A stretch of 23,306 bases of DNA. It comes from Azolla pinnata. Its lineage: Eukaryota > Streptophyta > Polypodiopsida > Salviniales > Salviniaceae. This document shows, one piece after another, positions 8,565-18,397 of this stretch. The DNA is taken from positions 1 to 23,306 of the forward strand of contig JBBBWG010033518.1 of the NCBI GenBank assembly GCA_037176905.1, written 5' to 3'. Positions within the stretch are counted from its first letter, which is position 1. Each line of letters begins with the position of its first letter. The notes below the pieces were generated by a model. The model was not told where the DNA came from. It was given only the letters and a program-made list of their open reading frames with translations, and ran no database searches. The position numbers and the translations under genes were made by a program.

Positions 8565-9080
8565 GAAAGAATGGTACAACAAAAAAAGTTAGCGTACTTA
8601 TAAACACTTTGACATAGATAACACAATATAAGAATATAAAAAATACCGCACAAACCTCAAGAGGTGTTGAGAATGGTGATGCTTGTGGTGTCGTCTCCTT
8701 GCTACAAGATGAAGAGTAAAAATGGAGCTACCTCCTCTAAAGAGAGTACCCAAGAAAGGTATATGAAGAAGAGTATCAAGAAAAGGGTGTCTCGAGGAGT
8801 GTGTCCCTCACCCTTTACAATGGAAAGAATGGTACAACAAAAAAGTTAGCGTACTTATAAACACTTTGACATAGATAACACAATATAAGAATATAAAAAA
8901 TATCACATAAACCTCAAGAGGTGTTGAGGATGGTGATGCTTGTGGTGTCGTCTCCTTACCACAAGATGAAGAGTAAAAATGGAGCTACCTCCTCTAAAGA
9001 GAGTACCCAAGAAAGGTATATGAAAAAGAGTATAAAAAAAAGGGTGCCTCTAGGAGTGTCCCTCACCCTTCACAATGGAG
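8565..9080 (+). repeat. Tandem repeat, two units of about 257 bp
   Basis: The unit from GAAAGAATGGTACAACAAAA at 8565 restarts at 8823. The two copies are nearly identical through the block GATGCTTGTGGTGTCGTCTC (8678 and 8935) and diverge after about 9040. Each unit contains a short ORF beginning MLRMVMLVVSSP (61 and 88 aa) with no known domain. Because both frames simply follow the DNA repeat, I do not call them genes. A diverged third copy lies at 819-985 of the window, so this is a dispersed family, probably a non-autonomous mobile element. Confidence 0.8.
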
Positions 9081-10202
9081 CCTTTTTATGCAAAAAAGGT
9101 TCCCTTTCATTTCTAGGGTTTACTCCTTTCAAAATTAAAGGAGCATTTCACATCCAAGGTAAAAGTTGGTCTTTAGGTGTCACTTAACTTATGTGCCCTT
9201 TCACATGCTCACACATACACACACACACATGCATTATAGTATGATTACATGTTGTGGCTAGAATACCTCAATAGGTGACCTTATTGGGAATTCATTCTTT
9301 GAAAATTTAAGAAACGTGATTAGAAAAACGGGGAACGTTGCATTCACCGTAGATGTCAAAGCACAAATATTTGCTCATATTTTTTATCGGGCATTGCTAC
9401 AAGATTGGGTTCTACGAAAAGCTAACAGAAGAGGAAAATTGTTGCATGAAATGTCTCCACAATCAACAAGTATATATGTATGTGGAAGTAGCCTTCAAAA
9501 AGTTGAACTCAAGACATCTCACATCGGAATCGAGAGTCATGATGCAAGGCGAAAAGCCAAGCCATAGAAAATCACGCCTACGAATAAGTTGTGCGAGAGG
9601 ATTCAAATTGAGACCCAAGCTGCGAGAATCATGTTACTAGGCATCGGTCAAGGACGCAATGCCCATGGTCAAGTAGCCTCACAGTTGTATTTCACTCCTA
9701 CCTTGATGACTACATCATAAAGATTCATTCTTAAGACAAGCATTCATAGTTCAAACTACAATTATGATACAAACTTTTTAAACACCCATTATAGATATCT
9801 ATGTTGTGCATTCGGCGCCTACGAAATCATGGTCAGAACACAACATGTGAAGAGATTCAAGCCATCGAGCATTTCAGCACATCGATGACACTTGTGTACA
9901 TATATATCAGGTGCATGATTTCGCTTGAATCACAAACAAGAGATGAATGCTATCTAACAAAACATATTGATGTTGGGCTATGGTGAAGTTTCCATTCCAC
10001 GAATTGATACAAGCAAGCACATCATCATCTACAGTTGGGTATTCAAAAGACCCACTTTTCAGAAGTGACTATATTTCGATCTTGTGGCATTCTTGAGATG
10101 CATGCAGATAAGATGATATGGTTTGATTATCAGGTGGATTGTTCTGTGCTACACCTCAGAACAGCCCATCAAGTGGTCGAAAATATTAGAATACTTAAAG
10201 TG
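9081..10202. other. Spacer between repeats, no gene recognised
   Basis: 9081-9190 continues the sequence flanking the 257-bp repeat and includes the inverted pair CTCCTTTC/GAAAGGAG-like around AAAATTAAAG. A short CA-rich microsatellite lies at 9211-9231. ORFs of 83 and 95 aa overlap at 9316-9640 and a 61-aa ORF lies at 9801-9986; none matches a family I know. The tail near 10000-10200 may be a leader or promoter flank of PPR gene 2. Confidence 0.4.
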
Positions 10203-10705
10203 GTTAGAAGATTAGATGACGTGAAATGGTGAAGACCAGATGAAACGAACTGAAATCGTGGATGTCTACATAAGATGACATGGTAAAGATCAGATGAAAC
10301 GAACTGAAATCGTGGATGTCTACATCAGATGACATGGTAAAGATCAGATGAAACGAACTGAAATCGTGGATGTCTACATAAGATGACATGGTAAAGATCA
10401 GATGAAATGGTGAAGATTGAAATGGTGGATGTCTACATAAGCTGGCATGGTAAAAGATCAGATGAAATGAACTGGAATGGTGAAAGTCTGGCTTGGTGAA
10501 GATTAGATGACATGAAATGGTGAAGATCAGATGAAATGAACTGAAATGGTGGAAGTTCTACATAAGATGCCGTGGTGAAGATTAGATGACATGAAATGGT
10601 GAAAGATCAGATGAAATGAACTGAAATGCTAGAAATCTACATAAGATGAAACAGCGAAGATCAGATTAAATGAAATGAAATGGTGAAGATTAGATGATAT
10701 GAAAG
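10203..10705 (+). repeat. 54-bp minisatellite, degenerating downstream
   Basis: Units beginning GTGGATGTCTACATAAGATG recur at 10258, 10312 and 10366, exactly 54 bp apart and nearly identical, preceded by a partial unit from about 10214. After 10406 the array decays into shuffled blocks such as GATCAGATGAAATGAACTGA and GATTAGATGACATGAAATGG up to about 10705. Since 54 is divisible by three, the minus strand carries a periodic 18-aa ORF, which I treat as an artefact. The array ends about 80 bp before the start codon of PPR gene 2. Confidence 0.9.
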
Positions 10706-10782
10706 GGTATGAATCGGTCCTTCGGTATTCAGTTTCCTGCATCATCCTCGGAATTGGCATTCATCACCTGTGAGGATATGCT

Positions 10783-12792
10783 ATGCATCAACGAAGCTGC
10801 AAGGAAACCTTGATCTCATACCAGCAACTGCAGCATCAGGGTTTGATCCCAAGTCCAATCATTCTCATTTCGGCCACAAAAGCTTGTTGTAGTGCTGAAG
10901 ATCTCAAAAAGGGCCAACAAATCCATTGCCAAGTTCTACATCTAGGGTTTCTCCAAAGAGATGTTGTGATCGGGAACGCGTTACTCTGTATGTATACGAG
11001 GCTCGGTGCCCTTTCCAGAGCACAAAGAGTTTTCCATGAGCTCCCGGTTAGAAATGTGGTTTCTTGGTCTGCACTGATAGCTGGTTATGCCAAACAAGGA
11101 CTGTGTAAAGAAGCATTGAACTATTCTGAGCAGATGCGATGTGAGGGCCTTTCCCCAAATGCTATTACCTACAATGGGATCCTGAAAGCATGTGGATCTA
11201 TTGAGATGGCCAGGCAAATCCATGATGAAATCACCAGCCAAGGATGGTTAGAGAACAACACTGTTCTTGGCAATGCTTTAGTAGACATGTACAGGAGACA
11301 CGGTAGGATGAGCGAAGCATCTCAAGTGCTGGCAGGAATCCCGATGCGAGATGTGGTCACCTGGTCTGCCTTAATTGCAGGATATGCCCAGCAAGGATAT
11401 CTTGAGAAAGCACTGGAATCCCTGAAACACATGCAGTTGGAGGGCCTCTTCCCAAACATGATCACATACATTTGCATCTTAAGGGCTTGTACAGAGATCG
11501 AAGTAGGTAAAGAGATCTATGGGGAAATAGCGAAAAAAGGGTTGTTGCAAAACGATATTGCACTTGAAACTGCATTGGTGGATATGTATGCCAAGTCTGG
11601 TTTGCTTGACGAAGCTCAATTGGTGCTTGATGGACTTGATGTCCGAGACATCGTCTCTTGGACGGCATTAATCTCCGGATATGTGCAAAAAGGGCACAAT
11701 GAGGAAGCATTGAATTGTTTCGAACGGCTAAAACAGGAGCATCTCACTCCAAATGCGGTCACTTTCAGCTGCATTTTGAAGGCTTGTGCGAGCATTGGCG
11801 CGATTGACAAGGGTAGACAAATTCACGATGAAATCGCTAGCAACGATATGATGAAAAACGACGTTGTGCTCGGTTCTTCCTTAGTTGATATGTACGCGAG
11901 ATGTGGCATGCCTGCCAGAGCGCATGATGTTCTTTTTGAGCTTCCCGTGCGGAATATCGCCTCTTGGTCAGCCCTAATTTCAGGATATGCTCAGCATGGA
12001 GAGGGCGGGGAAGTTATCAAATGTATTGAGCAAATGAAACGTGAAGGGATCTCACCAAATGCAATAACATTCACTTCCATCTTGAATGGTTGTGGCATAT
12101 CAGGAGCAATTGATTGGGGCAAGCGATTACACGATGAGATTGTGAGTACTGGATTGCTGGAGAAGGACCATTTACTGCAGGTTGCTTTGGTTAACATGTA
12201 TATCAAGTGTGGGGCACTTGCAAAAGCACGAGAAGCAATGGAGGAGCTTTCTGTGAAGTGTCCAACGTTGTGGACGTCCTTGATCTCAGGATATGCACAA
12301 CAAGGCCAAGGCATGGAGGCGTTGAACTGTTTCGAACAAATGCAAAGTCAAGGCATCTCCCCGAATTCAATCACGCTCTTGTGCATCCTAAATGCTTGTT
12401 GTCACTCTGGTCTAGTGGATGAGGGCCAAATGTACTTCACAAATATGAGCAAGAAATATGGGGTTTTACCTAATGCAGAGCATTACACTACCATGGTGGA
12501 TCTTTATGGCAGAGCTGGTCATTTGGATAAGGCAGTTGATCTGATTAGAAACATGTCATCACTCGACCATAGACCAGCATGGAATGCTCTACTAAGTGCT
12601 TGCAGGAAACGGGATGACGTGAAGCTTGGGAGATTGGCATTTGATCAAGCAATATGTGTAAATGATGAGCATAGTTCAAGTTATCTCTCTATGCTCAACA
12701 TCTATACAGCTGCTGGTATGCATGAGGATGCAGAGAAGATTGAAGCAACGAGGATACAATCTGCGGCTAAACATGAGTTGGACGTGGTTTGA
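10783..12792 (+). CDS. PLS-class PPR protein 2, E1-terminated by frameshift
   Basis: The 669-aa ORF starts inside a P motif (KETLISYQQLQHQGLIPS), then runs through L and S motifs and five more P motifs with cores SWSALIAGY, TWSALIAGY, SWTALISGY, SWSALISGY and LWTSLISGY. L motifs (ILKACG/ILRACT) and S motifs (ALVDMYAKSG and similar) follow each. P2/L2/S2 motifs (CILNACCHSG; HYTTMVDLYGRAG) and an E1 motif from about residue 598 (AWNALLSACRKRDD ... YTAAGMHEDAEKIEATR) close it. The ending KHELDVV is not E2-like; the expected E2 lies in the +1 frame just past this point. Its role would be organellar RNA binding with a partner deaminase, if functional. An in-frame stop at 10771-10773 makes 10783 the first usable ATG. 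The half first motif and the absence of a transit peptide suggest a missing upstream exon or an N-terminal truncation. Confidence 0.87.
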   Translation: MHQRSCKETLISYQQLQHQGLIPSPIILISATKACCSAEDLKKGQQIHCQVLHLGFLQRDVVIGNALLCMYTRLGALSRAQRVFHELPVRNVVSWSALIAGYAKQGLCKEALNYSEQMRCEGLSPNAITYNGILKACGSIEMARQIHDEITSQGWLENNTVLGNALVDMYRRHGRMSEASQVLAGIPMRDVVTWSALIAGYAQQGYLEKALESLKHMQLEGLFPNMITYICILRACTEIEVGKEIYGEIAKKGLLQNDIALETALVDMYAKSGLLDEAQLVLDGLDVRDIVSWTALISGYVQKGHNEEALNCFERLKQEHLTPNAVTFSCILKACASIGAIDKGRQIHDEIASNDMMKNDVVLGSSLVDMYARCGMPARAHDVLFELPVRNIASWSALISGYAQHGEGGEVIKCIEQMKREGISPNAITFTSILNGCGISGAIDWGKRLHDEIVSTGLLEKDHLLQVALVNMYIKCGALAKAREAMEELSVKCPTLWTSLISGYAQQGQGMEALNCFEQMQSQGISPNSITLLCILNACCHSGLVDEGQMYFTNMSKKYGVLPNAEHYTTMVDLYGRAGHLDKAVDLIRNMSSLDHRPAWNALLSACRKRDDVKLGRLAFDQAICVNDEHSSSYLSMLNIYTAAGMHEDAEKIEATRIQSAAKHELDVV

Positions 12793-12880
12793 GACCGAAA
12801 ATGCACAATTGTTTGATTCAAACTTTAAATCCAAGATTGTTTCCAAACTTTACACTTGGCACAAAGAGTGGTTCATGAAT
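12770..12880 (+). pseudogene. Out-of-frame E2 / E+ remnant of PPR protein 2
   Basis: Frame 2 reads N-M-S-W-T-W-F-E-T-E-N-A-Q-L-F from 12770, matching the E2 pattern S-W-(W/I)-x-x-x-x-x-(V/A)-x-x-F. It is followed by FKSKIVSKLYTWHKEW, which resembles the H-P-x-S-x-x-I-Y-x-K-L-x-x-L-x-x-E-M stretch before a DYW domain. It overlaps the last codons of the PPR 2 ORF, whose frame stops at 12790-12792. A single frameshift between about 12757 and 12772 explains the break. No DYW deaminase signature (HxE...CxxC) is recognisable further on. Confidence 0.6.
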
Positions 12881-14397
12881 CCAAGATGCATTAAAAAGCT
12901 CATCTTATCAATCTACTCTTTGGAGGATGTTTACTTAGGACTCGTTAAAGCGTATAAATACTGGTTACAATGGCTGCTTTGTGTGACATTCATGCTTAAC
13001 TGAGGATGTGCTTTCTAGAACATCCTCCTTATCAATGGAGTTGAACAAGTACACAGCTCAATTATATTCATTCAATCATACAATTGGATAAATTTCTGAT
13101 AGGTTTGATGCGATTGCTAAAAACAAGCTGATAAATTTCAGATGATTGGTGAAGCCAACTGATTGTGCAGCATCTCATATCAATTCTTGGCAAATTGATC
13201 AGTGTGTGACAGTGAATGTGATGAGAAGCGCATCACAATTTTAATCAGATTATTGATGAGAGAAATGACAAATCACAAAACGGTAGGTAATAAATACTTT
13301 GGGGTGATTGCCCTAAAATGTGGGCAATACTGGCTTCGACACCATAAGGTTCGGTGGAACTGGTGTAATGTAGGGTGCAAAAGTTATGATAGGTGCAGTG
13401 TCGCTACCGACGAGCGAGATATCAATGGAAAAGAAATGTAGAAATGCTTCCCATGTAATAACGCCCAATCCTGGCAAATTATAATCACAAGTTAGAAATC
13501 TGACAACCCATGTAAATAGTCTTCTAAAAACATATGATAACTACCCTGTTATGATCCTGTTAGAAGATTTCAACACTCTGGTTCATAATTCAGAAAAATT
13601 GTAGGAACAGTAATTTTAGTGTTCCTGCCAAAAACACGAAAAGCAAAGAAACAAACCAAAAATTAACTAAACCTTGGTTATCGATCCTATTGAACACTGA
13701 ATCGAATGACTCCCTCCGACCGTCTTTCCCTTTTGCCCTCGACAGCTGCATAAATGCTGCGATCTATCGAAACACGAAAATTTTTCAGATCCCGAAATCG
13801 AGAAGTTCCTAAAAGTAAGAGCAAAACAACAGAGATCGATCCATACACACACATACATATATGCATACCATACATGTCATATGGACATACATGCACCACA
13901 GGAAAATGGATGGACTCTTACATCTTTGTCTCGCTTCATTGCACACATCAAGTCTCTCTTACTAATAGTCCTGTGCCATAGTAGAAAGGGAGGTAAAAAG
14001 TTAGAGGTGATAAAGAAATTGTGTACTTGGCATTTAAATGTTCCATGCGCACTAAGAAAAACTGTTGATGTCCATGCACTGATTTGATCGATGTACCAAG
14101 CATTTAAATATCCATGTCCCTTCAGAATGCATTTTGGTGCGAACCATTTTATGCACAAGGGTGGGGCTTCAAAAAAATCTGTGTACTTTACATCAAGCTG
14201 ATAAAAATTTCATGACAAATTACTAGCTGACTATGAAGTACCATTTCCAGGGAATTAGTGAGGATAAACTGGTAACGTAGAGCTTCTGCAATATCCTTAT
14301 TGCCCATTAGAGTTCAAGTAGCTAATGAAATATCTAATTAGTTGAGATCTTATTTCCATTCTCATGCTTTTACCCATATATAGGTAGATAGATTGCC
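12881..14397. other. Convergent intergenic region between PPR gene 2 and the minus-strand gene
   Basis: This should hold the 3' flanks of two genes pointing at each other. No protein is recognised in ORFs at 13202-13441, 13667-13899 or 13877-14158. At 13690-13830 composition is less AT-rich, and CTAAAA|GTAAGAGC looks like a splice donor on +, but nothing coding joins it. A diverged direct repeat around CATTTAAAT...CCATG occurs at 14022-14048 and 14092-14117, 70 bp apart. Confidence 0.4.
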
Positions 14398-16873
14398 TTA
14401 CCCTGTGCCATCCAAGTCAATCTTTCGGAACATTTCGAGGAGCCTTTGGTATTCTTTCACGGTGATTCCTGCCGCTGCTGCAAGAGTTCTCAAATATGAG
14501 TAATCTCTTGAGATCTTCCGAGCCCTTTGCACGGTGCCAAGCGCTGCACTCAGATGCTCTAAAGCTCTGAAAAGCCCAACAATACGAAACAGAAACAAAA
14601 AATAATGCAGTTGAGGCAATGGAATCGTTCTTACCACCACTATACTGGAAATTTGAGATAGGTTTCTTATAATGGCATGAAAAGAAATTATTCAAATGGG
14701 CAAGAAAAAGGAACTTAAGCACTTCCAGCTGCTAGACTTGAACTGAATGTAACGCAATTGAGGTGGGTTTTTTTAATGGTAACAACAAAATTCACTGAAA
14801 TGTCCAAGGAAAAAAACAAGGTAAGCAGTTCCAGATGCTCTTCAACCGACTGTAAATCACTTACTTTGAATGATATGTGATTGCGCTGTGCAGGTATTGC
14901 TCGATCAATTGCTGCAAATCAAAACATGTAATAACACATGATGATCAATAGAAAAACCTAAAAGTTAACCTTGTTTCATCGTATCTCTTAGTGATGCACT
15001 TTGTTTTTGATTTACACCCAGTGCCAATATACCACCCTACTTGCTTATACCTCCATAGAAATAAAATACTGGACAGAAAGTGGTTTTAAAATCTTAATTT
15101 TGCAACCAAGAGACTGTTAGAACCTGGTATGGCTCGAATGGGTCTCCTAAATCACCCTCCCATCGAGGTTGCCACCCTTCACTCCATGTCTTCACCAAAG
15201 GCTTACCATCTGTCCTTGTGACGCCCGGTGGGGGCAATCCAAGCTGATCTGGCTGCACAATAGTTTCAAACATATCAACAAATGTTACCACATGTTGTAT
15301 GCATGCATATTGTCCATATATTAAGTATGTGCATTTCTGTATGAACTTCATAAAGATGAAAGCATTTGAAAGATACCCTTGGCAGAACTCCTTTGGTTCC
15401 AAACAAGAGAAATGACGTATCGAGAGCTGCTTTGTTCTTTTGGGCCTAGGAATCATTTGTCGGGAAAAAAGAAATGTTATTGCAGGCAAGATGTTCAAAT
15501 GTGAGACTCGACTGTCGATGCTGAATTGTAAAGGTTCATACCATGGTGCTACGGGCCTCTTCAACGGCCAATATGACTTCAGCAGAATGATGCAAGCTTG
15601 AAATCTGATCCTCTATCTTAAAACAAATATTTACACAGACATAACTTGCTTAGACTCAATCTGCTTGTTCGCCCACAATTGATCAAGAAAGAAAACACTT
15701 CACGGGAGAACACAAAAGCCTCAAATTTGGCATCGAGTACACAAAAAAGAAAAACATGTATGTGTCCAACAAAGGCTTGGACTGCACATAGATGGAAAAA
15801 GAATATGTTCAGTTTGTGAGAGAATGCATATATACAAGGCATGTGCATGTGGTTGGTTCATGGTGCATATTTCATTAAACTCACTCATTTGAGTGCTGAA
15901 ATGTTGACAGAACACACACATATACTCTTACATGACAAGCATGACATACACCCCATCTATCACGCACCTATGTACGCAAAAATTCATATATTTATCCATC
16001 CATTACATTACATTTTGCTACTATCTCCTATTGTGAATAAAAGCTTAAAGCAAATATGTTACATTCATCATACACACACACACACACAGATTCATGCACA
16101 CATACAGGGACACACACATATCTCATAGATAAGAGAATTTATAAAGACTGATTTTGATGGGTCTTACGATTGCACTTTGCTACTATCTCCTATTGTACAT
16201 AAGATTTAAACAAATATGTTATATACATTCATCATACATACACACACATTCATGCACACATACAGACACACAAATATATCTCATACATAAGAGAATTTTA
16301 CAAAGACTGATTTTGATGGGTCTTACGATTGCACTTCGCCACTATCTCCCATTTTATATAAGCTTAAAGTAGATATGTTACATACATTCATCATACATAC
16401 GCACACATTCATGCACACATACGGAGACACACATATATCTCACAGGTAAGAGGATCTGAAAAGACTGATTTTGATGGGTCTTACGATTGCACTTGTAGGT
16501 GTCCAAGTCAGTACCGCAGTTGAAGCCCTGTTCGAGGCGCGCACATGCCTGAATGGAACTAGCCAGCTCTCCATCCACTTTCTTCAGCCCTGACACACAG
16601 ATCAGGCATGATAACAGGATGAGATTTCCGTTGCTTGGGATCGAAGCGGAGGCAGATATATACCGCCGAAATATATACTCAGAAGAAGGACGAATCGATG
16701 TTTGGGAAAGAAGATTCAGGCAAAAAAAGATGCGGTGATGATGTACTCTTGTGGTCATTTGCCCATTGGCGGATGGAGCCGCGGAGATTCCGGACATGGC
16801 AACTCCGCTGGTACTGCGGATCGTTGCAGATAGCAGCGCAGTCGGCTACCAGGGCTTTGCCCAATTCTTCCAT
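14398..16873 (-). CDS. Seven-exon plant gene, function not recognised (238 aa)
   Basis: Exons on the minus strand, 5' to 3': 16873-16747, 16589-16485, 15612-15542, 15445-15377, 15252-15124, 14911-14865 and 14566-14398. All introns are GT-AG, phases agree at each junction, and the lengths sum to 717 nt (239 codons with stop). Exon content in order: MEELGKALVADCAAICNDPQ ... IRQWANDHK; LKKVDGELASSIQACARLEQ; DQISSLHHSAEVILAVEEAR; AQKNKAALDTSFLLFGTKG; a proline/tryptophan-rich segment (LGLPPPGVTRTDGKP, WSEGWQPRWEGDLGDPFEP); QLIEQYLHSAITYHS; and a helical tail ALEHLSAALGTVQRARK ... RLLEMFRKIDLDGTG. The first part has five cysteines and is helix-prone. There is no signal peptide or membrane segment. 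The ATG has a good context (ATCGATCCATGGA). I do not recognise the family. The donor of exon 1 (AAGA|GTACAT) is the least certain junction, and the end may be extended by one more exon. Confidence 0.72.
16014..16495. repeat. Tandem repeat of 158-162 bp, three copies, spanning a splice donor
   Basis: Copies start near 16015, 16177 and 16335, each with CTACTATCTCC-like sequence, a CA-rich microsatellite, TTCATGCACACATAC and a closing AAGACTGATTTTGATGGGTC then TTACGATTGCACTT. The last block of the third copy is the 3' end of exon 2 and its donor (minus strand CAATC|GTAAGACC at 16485/16484). The same donor sequence is thus present again at 16326 and 16167. The array lies in the second intron of the unrecognised gene. 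Confidence 0.88.
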
Positions 16874-16970
16874 GGATCGATCTCTGCAGGGAAGAGAAGA
16901 GATGTGTATATGTGGTAGGTAGGTAACAAGGAGATAGAGCAGCCTTCAAAATCGGCAAAAGCTTTGAATG

Positions 16971-17112
16971 TCTGCACACCGGCAAGGACCTGTACGAGAA
17001 GAGAAACCAGGGCAAAGCAGAGCGCAGAAACCTTCGTAATTCTGCACACCAACAAGGACCTGTATGAGGAGAGAACCAGGGCAAAGCAGAGCAGAGCAGA
17101 GCAGAGCAGAGG
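16971..17112. repeat. 70-bp-spaced direct repeat plus (GCAGA)n in the gene's 5' flank
   Basis: TCTGCACACCGGCAAGGACC at 16971 recurs as TCTGCACACCAACAAGGACC at 17041, each followed by TGTA(C/T)GAG(A/G)AGAGAA and CCAGGGCAAAGCAGAG. The second copy runs into a GCAGA pentanucleotide repeat at about 17086-17111. It lies 100-240 bp upstream of the start codon of the unrecognised minus-strand gene, so in its promoter or 5' leader. A second in-frame role is not apparent. Confidence 0.8.
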
Positions 17113-18397
17113 AGAAAGGTGGGGCTGAAGATGAAGAAAAGTTAGTTATATTCGTTATGAAACATGGAAAGTCTAGTGGCACAAGAACAAGAGAGCAAAA
17201 GTCTTTTGGCTAAATATGTATACATAACATACATGTACAAGAGCTCTTTGAAAAAAACTAAATTGCAAAGGAAGCCTAACAAGCCACATTCTATCATATC
17301 CCTTCATCTTGCCGATACATTCGGAAGCGACATTCGTGTTGTCTTGTTGTATTGTCGCTTAGCAGCAGCATCTGAAAGAGGATCCCGGCATTCCTCGCTT
17401 CCGTTTTGCCGCTATCGTCATCTTCAGATTAGCTTGAATAGCGTATAACGCAATTGTGCTCCCATTATGAGTCTTGATAAAACAAATGTGGTGGGGAGCT
17501 GAGGTTTGTTCGCTGGTTTGGGATTGCAGAGACACGCATTGGTGCTGCTCTGATTATACAAGTAGGATTGGCATCCACATTTGAGGCACAATTGAACTTG
17601 ATGGTGGCAATTGTTGAACTTGAGAAGCCTGATTGAGTAGCTAGCTCATTGGGTTTCAATATAGTGAGTAGCTTTGTTGCCTTGCTTTAGAGGGTGGATG
17701 GATCATAGGTAGCTTCTATGGTAAAGCTTTTGATACCAACCAAGGATCATCTGTGCGATCATGTATATGCGTTCAAACCTTAATTGTCTACTTGGAACAA
17801 TATAGATTTGCAGCCCATAGGAATATAACAAATCATTGTCGTGATCATTAGGCTTGCTTCTTACAATCATGAAGGCAAATCGCACACAAAACTGTAATAA
17901 ACAACCATCGTGAGCGGCAACTTATCAAGCAAACGAGCTGAAGAAATTGTAGAGCCCACGATTTAATTATGATAAGCAAGGATGTTTAATGTCATGTTCA
18001 TAGCAATCCTTTCTTACCCACTTGCACAAATTGTTTCTCACCCCCCAAACAAATATGCACAACTCACTCAATGCAACCACAGATAACAGACAATGGTAAT
18101 ATGTTGACTATCATACCAAAGAAGACCAAATTTCTGTTATGGTTAACTAAAATTCTCAAGATGCAGTCATTGGATCGTCGAAGTACACTTACTCAACCCA
18201 ATCAGCCTGCACAAAATCCAGTTTACAAGATACCATACACCCAATACATAATATTTAACAAAGAAGTCTACATACATAGCAAGTTGTCACATCAAAATTT
18301 TCAATGTCAAGGTGGTTCATCAGAAAAGAATCAGTTACTAGTAGCCAAATGGACATTATCATTGAAGCCACTCACTACCAATGGTTTGTCCAACTTC
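17113..18397. other. Intergenic region between two minus-strand genes
   Basis: It should contain the promoter of the unrecognised gene (right of 17113) and the 3' flank of the PI4K-gamma gene (left of 18398). ORFs at 17164-17448 and 18071-18412 show no family features. 17300-17450 is less AT-rich but gives no recognisable exon on either strand. No RNA gene or inverted-repeat element was seen. Confidence 0.4.

Noticed and set aside
8664..9187. Two similar ORFs beginning MLRMVMLVVSSP
   Set aside because: They are the same DNA repeat read twice; similarity follows the 257-bp tandem repeat and gives no independent evidence of coding.
10204..10389. Minus-strand ORF with 18-aa repeats (SSYVDIHDFSSFHLIFTM)
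   Set aside because: It is a by-product of the 54-bp minisatellite, whose period is divisible by three; the frame is lost as soon as the array degenerates.
12881..13003. DYW deaminase domain after the displaced E2 of PPR 2
   Set aside because: No HxE or CxxC zinc-binding signature is present in any frame downstream; the ORF simply runs out by 13003.
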